The position numbers and the translations under genes were made by a program. Shown here piece by piece: positions 10,690 through 24,300 of a stretch of DNA of 64,000 nt; the first letter of the stretch is position 1; each line of letters opens with the position of its first letter. This DNA is from Hyperoodon ampullatus. Lineage: Eukaryota > Chordata > Mammalia > Artiodactyla > Ziphiidae. The DNA is taken from NCBI GenBank assembly GCA_949752795.1, contig OX457074.1, positions 32,101,980-32,165,979 on the forward strand. Direction: 5' to 3'. Under the pieces are notes generated by a model. It did not search any database. It was not told where the DNA came from and worked only from the letters and a program-made list of their open reading frames with translations.

Positions 10690-12381
10690 AGAGTCACCCA
10701 AAACCACAGTTTATTCTATGACCTTTATATTGCTTTTCTGTTATTTAAAGGTTGAAGCAAAGTGAAGTGGATGGAAATATTCTGTTAAAAGAACAAAGTG
10801 AGTCAATCACAGCATATGCATCTAGTAACACCTCAGGTCTATGCCATATGCTCCAAACACAAGGCTGAGTCCAGGAGTGGCTCATGTTCTGGGTTCTTGT
10901 AAAGCAAATGGAAATATTGGGAAGAATCAACACATCTCAACAGAGGAGCCATAAATGCCCTGAAAGCAGAAAGTTGACACAATTTTAAATATAATTCATA
11001 TATATATTTTAAAATCAAACACAATTAAATAGAATATGGTTTAAGTACATGAATACTTCACTTCAGAAGAATAACAGAGGTGGTACATAGTACCAAAAAC
11101 TCATACACAGCCTTTCTGCTTCTTCTGTTGATGAAACAGTGCGTGTCTATACAACCAAATATTGCAGTGGAATAAATTCTCTGTTCATTCAAGACTTTCT
11201 CAAGGACAGAGGTGATAATTATATATTCATATGTGTATATATGTATTTTTTGCCAAGTCTGAGCAAAAGCAGTAACACCTAAGAGAACGTTCTTTCCCTC
11301 CAACAGTCCGTGTGGTGAGGCAGCGCTGGCACTGCCTGCATGGAGTGTGTTGGCCGACCAGGTGGCCCCGCCCATGGCAGCGAGGACCAGACCCTGAAGC
11401 TGACCAAGTGGAAGTGCAGGGAAGGGCCTCTCGTTACCCCACAGACAGAAGAAAAAGGCCACAACCTGCACACTTCCCAGCGCAGAGCAAAGAAGAGGAG
11501 AGAGTCAGAGCTGAGTGCCTCTGTCCCCACACCTGCCCGCCCACCTTCTTTAAAAACTCTACAATCTGGGAATAAACATTTTGTTCAAGGAGCCACAGGG
11601 GAAAACTGGAGTGATGGCTGTTGCACATCCCTTTCCACAATTACTCTGAGGGGAGGTGACGTCACCGGAGCCCAGAATCTCGGAAGAGCAAGTCCTACCA
11701 CTTGCAGCGCAGAGGCTCGCCCTTCCGGCAGCGGGGGAGCTGGTTTTAAGAGTACTGCGTCTCAGGAGCAATTAAAACGTGAAAACCATACACTGTCACC
11801 AAAGGGGAGGACAATGTCACCAAGACTTGACCCACGGCCCGTTAGCTTCCTTCCAAATTAACGCCTCTGTGCAGACCCCGCTCCCCGCAAGAAAAGCCAC
11901 CTGCTGGCACCACACCGCCTGGCTCCTGAGGGGCCGACTCCCCTGCCTGTTCAGGAGACCAAGCGAAGCCCCTCTGGTACCCGCTGTCTGATGCTGTTGG
12001 GGTGGGTCACCGCCAAGGGAGGTGCATCAAATACCGGCTCTACGCCTCTGTGTCTCCCATGGCGTGTGGCCCCTGCCTATCCCAGTGGACTAACACTCTT
12101 CCACACGTGGGTTATTGCCATTGGAAAACTAGTCATTCTCTAGTAATGTAAACAACACCACTCTGTCTCTACAACTTTCACTGTGTGATCATCACGTGCA
12201 GGTGTGTCTACACGACACTCTGCCGACGGTGGAGTCTAGGATTGTCTGCCAGTCTTTCTTGGGAACAACAGTGAGAAGAAATACAGTGCTCTGTTTTCAC
12301 TGGCTGTGGGGAAGAATCCAACCAAAGGAAAAAAGTTCTCCTATTTTCCAAAAGCAGATTTCCTTTATCTCAGGTCTTGAG
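10690..12381 (-). other. AKAP10: AKAP10 3' untranslated region (terminal exon)
   Basis: Follows directly from the stop codon at 12382-12384. It is free of SINE or LINE insertions over about 1.7 kb, unlike the introns, which suggests constraint. The first canonical minus-strand AATAAA is at 10710-10715, placing cleavage near 10690. The lower part (about 10980-11260) has AT-rich runs. The 3' end is inferred from the signal only; no transcript is available. Confidence 0.75.
10710..10715 (-). promoter_or_regulatory. AKAP10: Polyadenylation signal AATAAA of AKAP10
   Basis: Plus strand TTTATT. On the minus strand it is followed by a GT-rich stretch (ctgtggttttggg) suited to a downstream element. 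It is the first canonical signal after the stop codon. Use of a distal signal cannot be excluded. Confidence 0.65.
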
Positions 12382-12387
12382 TCATAG
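12382..12387 (-). CDS. AKAP10: AKAP10 exon 15 coding part (Leu + stop)
   Basis: A long pyrimidine tract and CAG acceptor (cag at plus 12388-12390) precede CTA TGA. Together with exon 14 this completes the expected STKL C-terminus and stop. The terminal exon is otherwise all 3' UTR. Exon 14 has a good donor (gtaagg) directly after AAG, so the split of the last codon and stop into a separate exon is well supported. Confidence 0.93.
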   Translation of the reverse strand, partial: L

Positions 12388-15300
12388 CTGATGAAAGAAA
12401 GGAAAAGAAAAAGGTAAGGTACATTTCTACAACCAGTGACACATTACCATCACAGATTAAGGAAGAAGGGCACCAACACTTACACTCAGTGAGCGCCTGC
12501 TACATACCAGCGCTCATGACAGCCAGGACCTGACTACAGTCACAGGAGGTAAAATGCCCTAATTAGCTTCATTTACAGCTGAGTGAATGGAAGCCTAAGG
12601 AGGCCAAGCAACCCACCTGAAGGTTATATAACGAGGACTGGCACCCAGACTTGCTTTTATCTTTCCGTTTTGGCAACAGATATTAGAACGAAATATCTAC
12701 TTTTTGACAGATAATTCTGCTTCTAGGAATTAACTCTAAAGCATACTCATAAGAGAGGGCAAAGACTTACATACACATTCATCAAAGTATTGTTTGTAAC
12801 AGGGAACGATCCCAAACGACCTAAGTGGCCATCCACAGGGGATTCATTAGATGAAGACAGGGCCATAATATGGAATGCGCCAAAGCCTTCAGAAAGAAAA
12901 CAGAGAGCTTTGATCTTCTGGCCTCCTAAGACCAAGCTTCTGAGGCTGAGTCCTCCTTTTCACTGCACTGGGGAGGAAACAAACATCACAGAAGACATGG
13001 TCCCTGCTGTTTGTGAGATGGGACACAAACACATGAAACAATTCAGTAACGCTGTGAGGTCATTTACATTAAATGCCCAAGTGCTTTCTATAGACAAATG
13101 TAGAGTAGGTGATTCAAAGCAGAGAGGTATCCACAGGGGTTAAAGAGGGGTTGGGTACTCCTTTGTGGGTGCAGGACTTCTCACATTCACACATTCATGG
13201 AATGAGAATTACAGGGAATCTTATGAGATTTTCTTGTCCAACTTCTCTGATCCACTGATAAGGAAATGAAGGGACCAGAGAAAATTAACTTGCAAAAGGT
13301 CACACATACTAAAAATGGACTGAACAAGGTCTGCCGGCCTACTGCTTTTTCCATACCAATACACTGCTGATTCCTAAAGGACAGGCAGGACAATCATCTT
13401 GGCCAGCCAAAGAGAAGGTCTAGCAAGGTTAAAAGCAAAATATATCTGTGTATCTTAGAAATGAAAAGCATATGGTAATAAAATCTGAACACACAACTCC
13501 AAGGAAAAGCCTTAAGTTTGAACATCTGCTTTCCAAAATGGTTTCTAAAGAACATTTTCATATTGTCAAACATTTGATCATCAACATGACAATGGGGAAT
13601 CACAAAAATAACTACCTTGCACTTCTTTATACACCTTTATCATGTTATTTGCTATTCTGGGTTTGACTGAGCCAGTGAATATAGGCAAAAATTATCACCC
13701 TTATATAGAAAAGAGGATGGAATCTGCAAAAGTAAACAGAGCTTTGGTATGAATCAGCTCAGTGAAAAGTTCAAAATTAAACCAAGCTCTGGTAATAACA
13801 GAGTAAAAAGCTGGCTACAAAGTTAGCAAGGAAAGGTGATGCTGGACCCAAACCTAAGTTCACGCCTCCATCTGAATACAGGTGACTAACACAGGTAACT
13901 AACACAGTGTTGCTAACTCCTGATAAAGAAGACGACAGAAGAGTTCAACACCTTCACAAAGAGTCTGAGCAGAGGTTCTCCTATCACATGAAGTCTTTGT
14001 GAGTCAACTCAAGTTACAGAAAGCAAAGCTGGTGGAGGAACTGGGAGTCTTTGCCTGAAGAGATAACTGGGGGTGCTAAGTCGCTGCCTCCAATCTGCTG
14101 GGTTATTTGTGTGGCTCTTGTGGGCACAGCTGGTGAAGCCATAGAAAAACAGAGGATTTGGTTGGGGGCAAGTCAGAATTTCCTAACGATCACTGTTGCT
14201 GATCTCCAGGTGAAGGTGGCAGATCGATCACAACCATTCAACTCACTCCTTCCTAAAGCAGTACGTAAAAAAATAACCCAAACAAAAGCACCAAAGTCAC
14301 ATGAAAGGGAAAAGTGAGAGAAGAGGCAACAACAAAATGGAAGAGTGTAAATGACTTAGTAGATCCAAAAAAAAAAAGTAATTGATATTCACCTTTATCT
14401 TTATTACTTCCTTCTTTCTGCTTTCTTTGGGTTTCATTTACTCATTTTCTAGTTTCTTAAGATAGAAGACTGTGACTTTTCCTCTTGTCTAATATAAATA
14501 TTTAATGCTATAAATTTACCTATAAGAAATGATTTAGCAGTATCCCACAAATATAGTTGTCCCTTAGTAATGGTGGGGGATTGGTTCCAGGACCCCTGCA
14601 GATACCGAAATGCGAGAATGCTCAAGTGCCTTATATAAAATGGCACAGTATTTGCATATAACCTACACACCTCATCCTGTGTATCTGAAATCACCTCTAG
14701 CTTACTTATAATACCTAATTCAATGCAAATGCTATGTAAATAGTTGCCAGGCCACGGCAAATTCAAGTTCTGCTTTTTGGAACTTTATGGAAAAATTTTT
14801 TTTTTCTAATATATTTTTGACTCGTGGCTGGTTGAATCCATGGATGTGAAACCTTCAGATGTGGAGCCCACGAATAGGGAGGGCAGATTCTACTATGTTG
14901 TGTTTTCAGTCCAAAATATTTTCTAATATTCCTTTTGATTTCTTCTTTGACTAATGGGTTACTGAGAAGTATGTTGTTTAATTTCAAAATATTTGGGGAT
15001 TTTCCACATATCTTTCTTTCTCTTTTATTTTTTTTTGGCTGTGCCACACAGCTTGTGAGATCCTAGCTCCCCAACCAGGGACTGAACCCAGGCCCTCAGC
15101 AGTGAGAGCCCAGAATCCTAAGCACAGGACACCAGGGAATTCCCTCCACATATCTTTCTGTTACTGATTTCTTGTTTAATTCCTTTATGGTCAGAGAAGA
15201 AACTGTATGCTTTCAATCCTTTAAAATTCATTGAAAGCTTACAGTTTGTCCTCCCTACACTTTGGAAACTGCTTCTGGGAAGTGAACTAGGGATCATCTC

Positions 15301-18300
15301 AATGTTACCTTCCTTTCAAGGATTAAAGTCCTCTACTGCCTGTTGTCTAATATCTGGAAAGAGCTGTTTCATTGAGTTTGTCAGTTTTCTAGTTGTTTAT
15401 AATGAGAGGGCAATTCCTATAGCAGTTAACCCTTCAACGGCAGAAGCAGAAGCTCCCTTATGCCCTTTTAAATCTGTGTGTCTCTGGGATCTAGTTCTCT
15501 TCAGTTTTACACACGCTAGATCAGAACCCAAGTCATCCTTACCTTTGTGGACTTCTCTAGCGGCTGATCGCACTGTGCCTGCTGCATAACGTCACTGACT
15601 ATCATTTTAGCGATCTTCCAAGCTAGCTCTTCCTGGGCCTATAAAAGTAATTAAACTGTTGATAATGGTTATTCACCAGAAGAATCAGCAAACATTATTA
15701 ATGTCCTAAACACACCTGTATATGCATATCATTTCTACATATTTGGGAAGAAGCACATTCCCATGTATGAAAGGACCTGGGCCACCCTCTGGTTGTGATA
15801 TATTAACGTGCTCTTCACTGTCTATCCGACATCATGACTATTTTCATGTTAGGCGGTCAGAACAAAACATCTTTCTTTTTCCACTCTCATCTTTCAATGT
15901 ACTTAACTATTCAAAAAAGCAAGCCTCTACTTCTGAAAGTATAACTGACAGTGAGGAAGGAAACATTTGAGCTTTTGTTTCTATACTGATTACTGGTGCC
16001 TGCTGATTAATGGAAACTTAACTGCTTGGATATTTTTCACTGGCCAGAGTCTCTGGACTGAGGATACCTCCACTGCCTCTACCAGGCAACTGTGAGATGC
16101 TAGGAAGGGCCCACCCCTTCTTGTTACCTCCTAGATAAGGAAGCAGTGATGTACCATGCTGCTTAAGCAAGGGAACTAAGGAAAGAGAAAACTGGAAACC
16201 TTGCTGAGAGTAAGTGTCCCTTATAAACAGGAATCTGTTTACACTAAAAGCAGAATTTACCTCATCAGTATTTCCTTGCACCCATTTCTTCATAGCTTGA
16301 GAGAACATGGATCCTAGTAAACAAAGCCAAAGTTGAATGTAGACCTCATGCATAATTTTACGTTAAAAAAGTGCTCTTGTTTAAACATCTATTCCCCAGC
16401 TTTTAAAAGATTCTTTTTTTAAAGATTTATCTTTTTAAAAAGATACTATTTTTGGGGTACAACCTCACCCCAAAATTAAGGAATATTACCATTAATAAAA
16501 ACTGATTATATTGGCTCCTATCATAACAGAGTATTTAACTTGCAAATATTATGGTTTGAAAAACTTTGAAAAGCTGTTTTAGAGCTCTAGATTTTTCTTC
16601 TATTCTCCTCACTTGATGAAAGAAACTATCATCTAGTGTTAAATTTGCAGTAAACATTCAAAGATCAAATAAAACCATGACCAGGATCTGGTCTTGAGAT
16701 AAGAATCTAGCAATACATCAGGAGATGTCATGTATATAAATCTTTCAGATCAGCTCCTATACAAAAGGGCTTCCAGTGCAGATTATGCTGCTACATGCTG
16801 GATCTCTGGTCGGTGTAAATTTGCTGGGTAAGATCATAGTTTTAAACACCCATGCTCCGTCCAGGCCATAATACACCTCAACTTCCCAGGGGACACACAA
16901 GCCTATCTACACCTGTACTCTAGATGCTGAGGAGTCACCAAGGACGTAGGCTAGCCTCTATTTCCAGGTATAAAATACACAGCTTATCCTTTCATTAATA
17001 CATATAGGCTCACATCCTAACTTTGCCTTAAACCAAGTGGTTGGTAGATTATTCCTTAGGCAAGATCCTGATTAGTTCAATGACTGGGATACGCTATAGT
17101 AAACTGTAGCATTCATGAAAAAAACAAAACCTGGATCCTTTCCCCTTAATATATTTTTATTTAATTAATTAATTTATTTATTAAAACAATGGCTTTCTTT
17201 CTTTTTTTAATTATTATTACAAATTTATTATTTATTTATCTATTTATTTTTGGCTGCGTTGGGTCTTTGTTGCTGTGCATGGGCTTTCTCTAGTTACATC
17301 GAGCTGGGGCTACTCTTAATTGCGGCGTGTGGGCTTCTAATTGCGGTGGCTTCTCTTGCTGCAGAGCACGGGCTGTAGGCGTGCGGGCTTCAGTAGCTGC
17401 AGCATATGGGCTCAGCAGCTGTAGCACACGGGCTCAAGTGCTCCGCGGCATGTGGGATCTTCCCGGACCAGGGCTCGAACCCGTGTCCCCTGCCTTGGCA
17501 GGTGGATTCTTAACCACTGCGCCACCAGGGAAGCCCAATATTTTGTATTATTAGCTAAAAGTCTGAACACTGATCTAGTTAAATTTTATAGCCAAGCAGA
17601 GCCAGCAGGGCCACAACATTACATGCTCTGCTTATAGTCTCACCCCTGCCGTAATGCTCTGTCCTCGGGCTCCCCTGCGGTCACCCTGTTGGCAGCCTAC
17701 TTGTGAACACTCCCTCCTCCTCTTCTAATGCCCTGTCTTTGACTCCTGTGTATCCCTGCCCCCTTTAACAAGGAGCTTCATCAGGATTCCATTCCCTTCA
17801 GCACTTTCTCTCTGGGGCATCTCATCCCCTCCTGTGGCTTTAACTTCCTTCAAAATGCAAATAACTCAAAAACTTGTCATTGGGTGTCAAACCAATACTT
17901 ACAAATTGTCCTAAGGCATCTCAAACATAACATGTTCCGAGTTGAGCTCTTCTATCTCCTATGTACTCTTTTTCTTGTAGCCTCTATCTCAGAAATTAAT
18001 TTAATCCTCTATTAAAAATTAACATCATAATGCTTCATCTAGAGAACCGATATTAGAAAACTCATCTGCTTTCCTCATTTGCTCTCTGTATGAAATCTGT
18101 AACCAAATTCCACCTTGGATGTAGTCTCCTGAATTCCCCCTTGGAAGTCTTATAAATCTGAACTTCTAGTTCCTGCTACCACTACCTATCCTTGGATCCT
18201 CTTTTTCGTCTATCTACATTACTAGCAAATTATACTACCTGACTACTACCTGAATCTCTGATACCAGTCTCTCCCCAACTCCAATTCATTCGCAGACTAC

Positions 18301-21300
18301 AGCCAGAAAAATGCATCTCACTGCACTCTGCTTAGAAATCTCTGGTGCTCAACAGACAGTACCGCAGGCTTCTTAGTATGACATGCGCGGGCTTTCACAG
18401 TGTACACGCCGCTCTATCTCCCACCACTGCACTGGGGCACGAGGAGACTGCCACTGCAGGGACTACCTTCTCACAACATCCTCTACAATTCCTTCTTGTT
18501 ACACTTTCTCCTAGATGATGTGAAGGTAACTTTAAAAATTACCTTGCTTGCCCTGAAAGCAAAGTTCTCATATTCTCAGGAGCTTCTGAGATACACCCGC
18601 CCCAAAACGTAGCCCTTTCTTCTGTGCTCTACTATCAGAGCTTTAAAATCCAAAATGAAACTACAGGTTGGTAAATGACAAACATTCTTTGCAGCTGCCC
18701 TCATGGAGAAAGGGGGAGGGAGCAGAGCTGAACTGTAAACAACCGCTGTCAACGTGGTATTCTGAACCAAAGCTCGAGGCTGCGCTCTATCTGCTCTGTG
18801 ATCCCTAACGAGTTACAATTTCTCTGATCCTCAACTTCTTCACCTGTAGAACAAGAAGGCGGTACCCACAGATGTATCATCTAAGATTCGAATGAGCCAG
18901 GGCTTGGTCCCCCATTCTGCTCAGGTGTCTACTCAAAATGCTACTTCCTCAGTGAGACCATTCCTGACAACCACTTCTAAGACAGCACTACCCACCACTC
19001 TTGCAGTCCCTCACTCTGCTTTTATGTCTGTGTATAAACACAGACAGACACACACACGCACACTGTACTCATCTGTTTACTGTCCCTCCACTATAATGTT
19101 AGTTCCATGAGGGCAGGAATCTTATTTTCTTCCCAGTATTTAGAGTGGTAGATGCATATAGTAGGCACTCAAATGTTAGAATGAATGAACAAATGAATAA
19201 TATGAAGAGACTGAATGAATAGAATAAGCAGAGACAGTGATTTGGGGAAAAGTTTTTTGTACATCTTACCTTCATCTTTACTCATATATCTTTAATATAT
19301 CTTAATTCATATAATACAAAAACAAACTGCAAACACCCAACACCTATTCTCTGGAGCAGCAGCACCTCATGAGCTGTCAAAGGAATAAGACCAGCTTCAG
19401 AAAAAAAACCCCAAACAGCTCAGAGACTCTATTACTACTGGAGACCCCATTACCATCTCTGACAGAAGCTACCTGATGACAGTGGAGGCCTTCCTGACCG
19501 ATACCTCCAGAGGCTGTCCAGCACTTTCTCTACACCTAGGCCACCACTGATCTCTTCCTAGTATTCATCTTCTACCCAATAAGACACTACTGGACTGTAA
19601 GTTTCTTAACAACAGGCTCTGTATCTTCTAACTGCCCCGTGAGTCTGAGTGCATGGAGGCACTCAATAATTATTTACAGAATGAGCTGTGCAGACTTCCT
19701 TCGGTCTTTACACTTGCCCAACTGTGTACCTCAGACTTCTCTGGCTAAATAGGAAATAAAATCAATTTTTTGGATAAACTAATAAAGACAAATAGGTTAA
19801 CAGGCCCTTTCCTGGTTTAAATTATTTCAACAATTGTTGCACTTTTTGCTTACTCTGTTAATTTGTATCTGACCCCAAAGTAGATTATTCATCAACATAA
19901 AAGTGGTGCAGGGCTTCCCTGGTGGCGCAGTGGTTAAGAATCCGCCAATGTGGGAGACATGGGTTCGAGCCCTGGTCCGGGAAGATCCCACATGCCACAG
20001 AGCAACTAAGCCTGTGAGCCACAACTACTGAGCCTGTGCTCTAGAGCCCGTGAGCCACAACTACTGAACCCCACGCACCACAACTACTGAAGCCTGCGCG
20101 CCTAGAGCCCGTGCTCCACAACAAGAGAAGCCACCACGAGAAGTCCGTGCACCACAACGAAGAGTAGCCCCCACTACCTGCAACTAGAGAAAGCCCACGT
20201 GGCAACGAAGACCCAACACAGCCAAAAATAAACAAACAAACAAACAAAAATCTAAAGTTAGTAACTATTAAAAAAAATGTGGTGCAAATCATTACCTAAA
20301 CAATTCGTGTATTAAAAAATAAGATAAACAGAATAGAAATGCAGTTCAATTCAATAGGAAGACTGCCAATAGCTCTTAATTTTAAACACACTTATCAAAA
20401 GGGAACATTTTCTTCTAACAAAAGTTAGTATCTTTTACTCAAGATAATACTGTCAATCCAATCACACTGAAAATTTTCTAGATATTATCTGAATGGACCC
20501 ACAGTGGTTTCCTAAATCTTCCTGTGTAAACCAACTGTTTGGAAGCTGAGCTCAGTCACAAAGAGTATGTCTGTGTTTAACTCTTGGAATTAACCAAGCA
20601 CTCTTTTGCTGATTAAACAAAGGATTTCAATTTCAACCTATTAATATTTTCCACATATATTTCATAATAACTTTCAGCAATTTAGAGGAAATTTAGTAAA
20701 ATAAAGGGTATCAAGATAAGCCTCAAGTCCAACCTGGATTGGGTATTTTGCCTTTAAATCAAAAGGTGAAGAGTATCTTTTCATGGAGATGCGCCTTCTG
20801 TAATGGTAAAGCAAGTTCAGTAACTTCTGATTCAGAGAGAGACTGTACTGAGACCTGATTACACGAAGCCCTTGCACTCGCTCGTGACTATAAACACAAG
20901 GTCAAAGAGATGGCAGTTATTTTGCAAAATAAACAGTTTAAATCTTCAATGATCCTTTACTTACAGTCAATGACTAATGTGAGTAAAGGCTTGATACAAT
21001 GTATAAAAACACCACAAACCTTTCGATTTCTTTACATCAGGTTCAGGCTCAGATTCTCGGATGAACTGCCCCAAGTCACTAACTCTTCCAAATGTCATCT
21101 TCCTAAATAAGTATGAAAAGAACATACTTTCTAAAAATCAATTTTAAATTTAAAAAAATTAATTTTTAAGCATTTTTTCTAGATCTAGAAAGCTAGAAAT
21201 ACAATTTATATCTACCCCATGTTACTCAAAGTGGGGCTAATTTCATAAAGAACTGTCCCCACAGAAAGCAATCTTTAATTCAATGCAATTCCATTCAAAA

Positions 21301-24300
21301 TCCTCAAAAAGTTTATGAAACATGAGTTAACAGATAATTCACAGTTCTAAAATTCATACAGAAAAGGCACAAGCATAGCCAAGATAATTTTGTAAAAGAA
21401 ACAAAAAGGTAAGACTTCCCCTAACAAGATAAAAATATAATTATATAATTATAAAGCTATAGTAATAGAAAGCAAAGTTAAAAGGCAAAGAACACAGTGA
21501 GAGGTCTTATTTTTAATAGATGCAGTAACTGATACTTAATAACCAGAAACATACAGAATTCCAACAAACCACTAAGAAATTACCCAACAAAAAAATGTGA
21601 AAAAGAGATGACAGTCAATTCACAGAAGAAAAAACTGAACAACCAACAAACATGACAAAAGAAGCTGAATCTCATAAACAACAAACCCAGATTGGTAAAA
21701 CATTTAAAGTCTGATATTATTTATTGTTGACAAGGATGTGGGGAAAATTAGTAACTTTATTAATGATTGGTAAGAATATAAAATGTACAGATCCGTTTAA
21801 AGGTAAACTGTAAATTGGTTAAGGGCTATGAAAATTTTAAATCTGCTTCTTGGTACAAGGAAATATAAAAGGAAGTCTTTGCTATACTGTATATCACAGT
21901 AAAATTGCAAGCAATTTAAATAACCCACTAATACCAAAATAGCCAAATAGTAACATACCACATTATGGAAGATTTTGCCACGGTTATGAGCTATAATTAA
22001 TATTATTTATGGAATACTACAACATAGTTAAAAATGAGGTAAATATGTACAGACTAACATAGAAAAATCTCCAAACTCACTATGAGTGAAAGCACAAGAT
22101 ACAGCACAGAGTATAACATCAGTTACATAAAAATAAGCAAACAAAAATATACACCATAACATAACAGTGATTATCCTGAGAAGGAAGGGGGGAAAATAAG
22201 CATTGGTGTGTAATCAAAGGGCACATTAGCCTTATCTGTAAATTTAATTTTTATAAGAAGAGATTAATATATTTGTAATTAAAAGTTAAAAGAAGAAAAA
22301 AGAATCTTACGATGCCTATATATTATTTCATTTCTGGCAAAGTGAATCTTATTTTAGAGACAGCCTTCCTAATAAGTCATCAATGAATATATGGGTGCCA
22401 ATACAACTGATACAAATTTGTTTGCCTTTAGAAAAATTTCAGGAAGATGCTAAAACCATAAAACTAAAACAAACACTGAAAACTATCTCTAAAGATGGAG
22501 AAAAATAATTATTTCTCTATTTATGACCCATTTTATAAATTAAAAAATATGTATTTACACACTATATATATATTTTACAAATTTAAATTTTATAAATTAA
22601 AATATATTTATTTTACACACAAAAAAAACTATAGAAGTAAAACATCTTGCAATTGATAGACTTTCTTAAGTCAGGTTTGAAATAAATGAACCAAGCATTC
22701 CTTAAGAATAAATATCCTCTTTGGGAATTAACTCATTTAGGCTTACTGTCCACCATTTCCTAAAATAAGAAATAAAGATTACTACAACACTGATACAGCT
22801 GAAGACAATGTGGTCAAAATAACCTTCTATTTACTTAAAAGTATTTTCCAGACTTCTTAGTCTCCCAAATATCAATTTACTTTCTGGTAAAAGCAATTAA
22901 ACATGTTGAAATCCCTTTTTTATGGTACTGCCAGGACTGGGGTGGGATAATCATGCCTTTACACAGGTTTCTGCGTTTTCAAGCCATCTTTAGGGAAGAG
23001 GAAGTGATTTTATGATTTGATCTCTGGTAAGGATCAAGAAGTGCTGTAACACAGGAATCACTGTCTTTCTGTTACAGGATAAAATAAACAACCAAGTTAA
23101 TTCTTAAATACAAAGGAATCATTTTATTCCATTTTTCCAAGTATAGGTGGTTCTCCGTATCTGCAGGTTCCACATCCACAGACTCAACCAACTGCCGACT
23201 GAAAACTGTAGGAAAAAGAAAGCCAGAAAGTTCCAAAAAGCAAAACTTGAATTTGCTGTGCATTCCAACCATTTACATAGCATTTACATTGTATTTACAA
23301 CTATCTACATAGCACTGACATTTTATTAGCTATTATAAGTAATCCAGAGATGATTTATACAGGTTTAAAATACTAGGCCACTTCCTATAAGGAACTTGAG
23401 TATCCTCAGATTTTGGTATCCAAGGGGGTCCTGGAATCAATCCCCTGCAGTTACTGAGGGATAACAGTAATAGTTATACAGTCCATGATAAATGATATTG
23501 GCATCCTTGTAGTTTAGTTTTGGTTTTAAGACAGAGACTTTGAAATAGTTAATTATGAAGCCAGTGAAATGCGGAAGAGATAGCCTAAAACACACTATGT
23601 AAACATGACACTCATCAGAGTCGTATATGGTGGTAGAATAATGATGTCAATGATATTTACCGAGTGCTCACTGACATCCGGCAATGTTTTAAATGCTTTT
23701 CACGTATTATCTCATTTAATCCCCTCACCAGCCCAAGGAAGCAGGAATATTATCCTCATTTTACACATGAAAAACCTGAGACACAAAGAGGTTAGGTAGC
23801 TTGCCATAAGCAGCTGAGCCAAGACTGAAACCCAGGAAGTCACTCCTGAGCCTTCATCCTTAACCATGCTCTACTGCATTGCAGGTATATTCAAGAGAGT
23901 AGAAAACAATTTTTAAATTAAAAAATAAAAAAGATGCTCACCCTGCATACGTCCGTTGATACAAAGATTCTGGATCCAGACTTGCAGCATCCACAATTAT
24001 CGCTTCATCAAAGTTTTTCAGAATTTTAACACTGGCTTTTTTCACACTAGACTACAACAGAGATTGTGAAGTTATTAGTATGTTATCCAGGAGTTAAATA
24101 GTCCTGGGTTTGGAATGACAGATTCATACAAAATCTTCAGTGTTTGAAACACATGCACTTTTCACTCAACCCTGTCACTAATGAGATGTTTAACAGCAAT
24201 GATTCTGAAATGTCATCTTGAACATAACTACAGGAGGGAGAAGCACAATACTAAAGCGTACGACACATGCATCTGTGTGGCAAATGTATTTTCCTTAATG

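Larger units (their letters stand above)
14360..15290 (-). repeat. L1 ORF2 fragment (minus strand), interrupted
   Basis: Plus-strand text at 14380-14555 and 14895-15290 is the complement of L1 ORF2 (for example 'cttctttgactaatgggtta', 'tttcaaaatatttggggatt', 'tttatggtcagagaa'). It is split by a Tigger-like element (14558-14894) and a CHR SINE (15018-15144). Confidence 0.75.
12388..15542 (-). other. AKAP10: AKAP10 intron 14
   Basis: Contains a MIR (about 12480-12650), an L1-like fragment (about 12655-12860), then unassigned sequence to about 14360, then an antisense-to-plus L1 fragment interrupted by a Tigger-like element and a CHR SINE (listed separately). Confidence 0.85.
16314..21019 (-). 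other. AKAP10: AKAP10 intron 12
   Basis: Unassigned sequence from 16314 to about 17200, a minus-strand CHR SINE (to 17536), L2-like text in places between 17650 and 18300, a MIR (about 18780-18900), an L2 3' end (18900-19200), unassigned sequence, and a plus-strand CHR SINE (19911-20278). From 20290 to 21019 nothing firm. Confidence 0.85.
21103..23941 (-). other. AKAP10: AKAP10 intron 11
   Basis: Holds an L1 fragment (about 21230-22270, plus strand), AT-rich unassigned sequence, a Tigger-like element (23140-23470) and a MIR (23640-23880) just upstream of the exon 11 donor side. Confidence 0.85.

Noticed and set aside
11058..11471. 137-codon minus-strand frame downstream of AKAP10
   Set aside because: Lies in the AKAP10 3' UTR, with no resemblance to a known protein and no separate splice structure.
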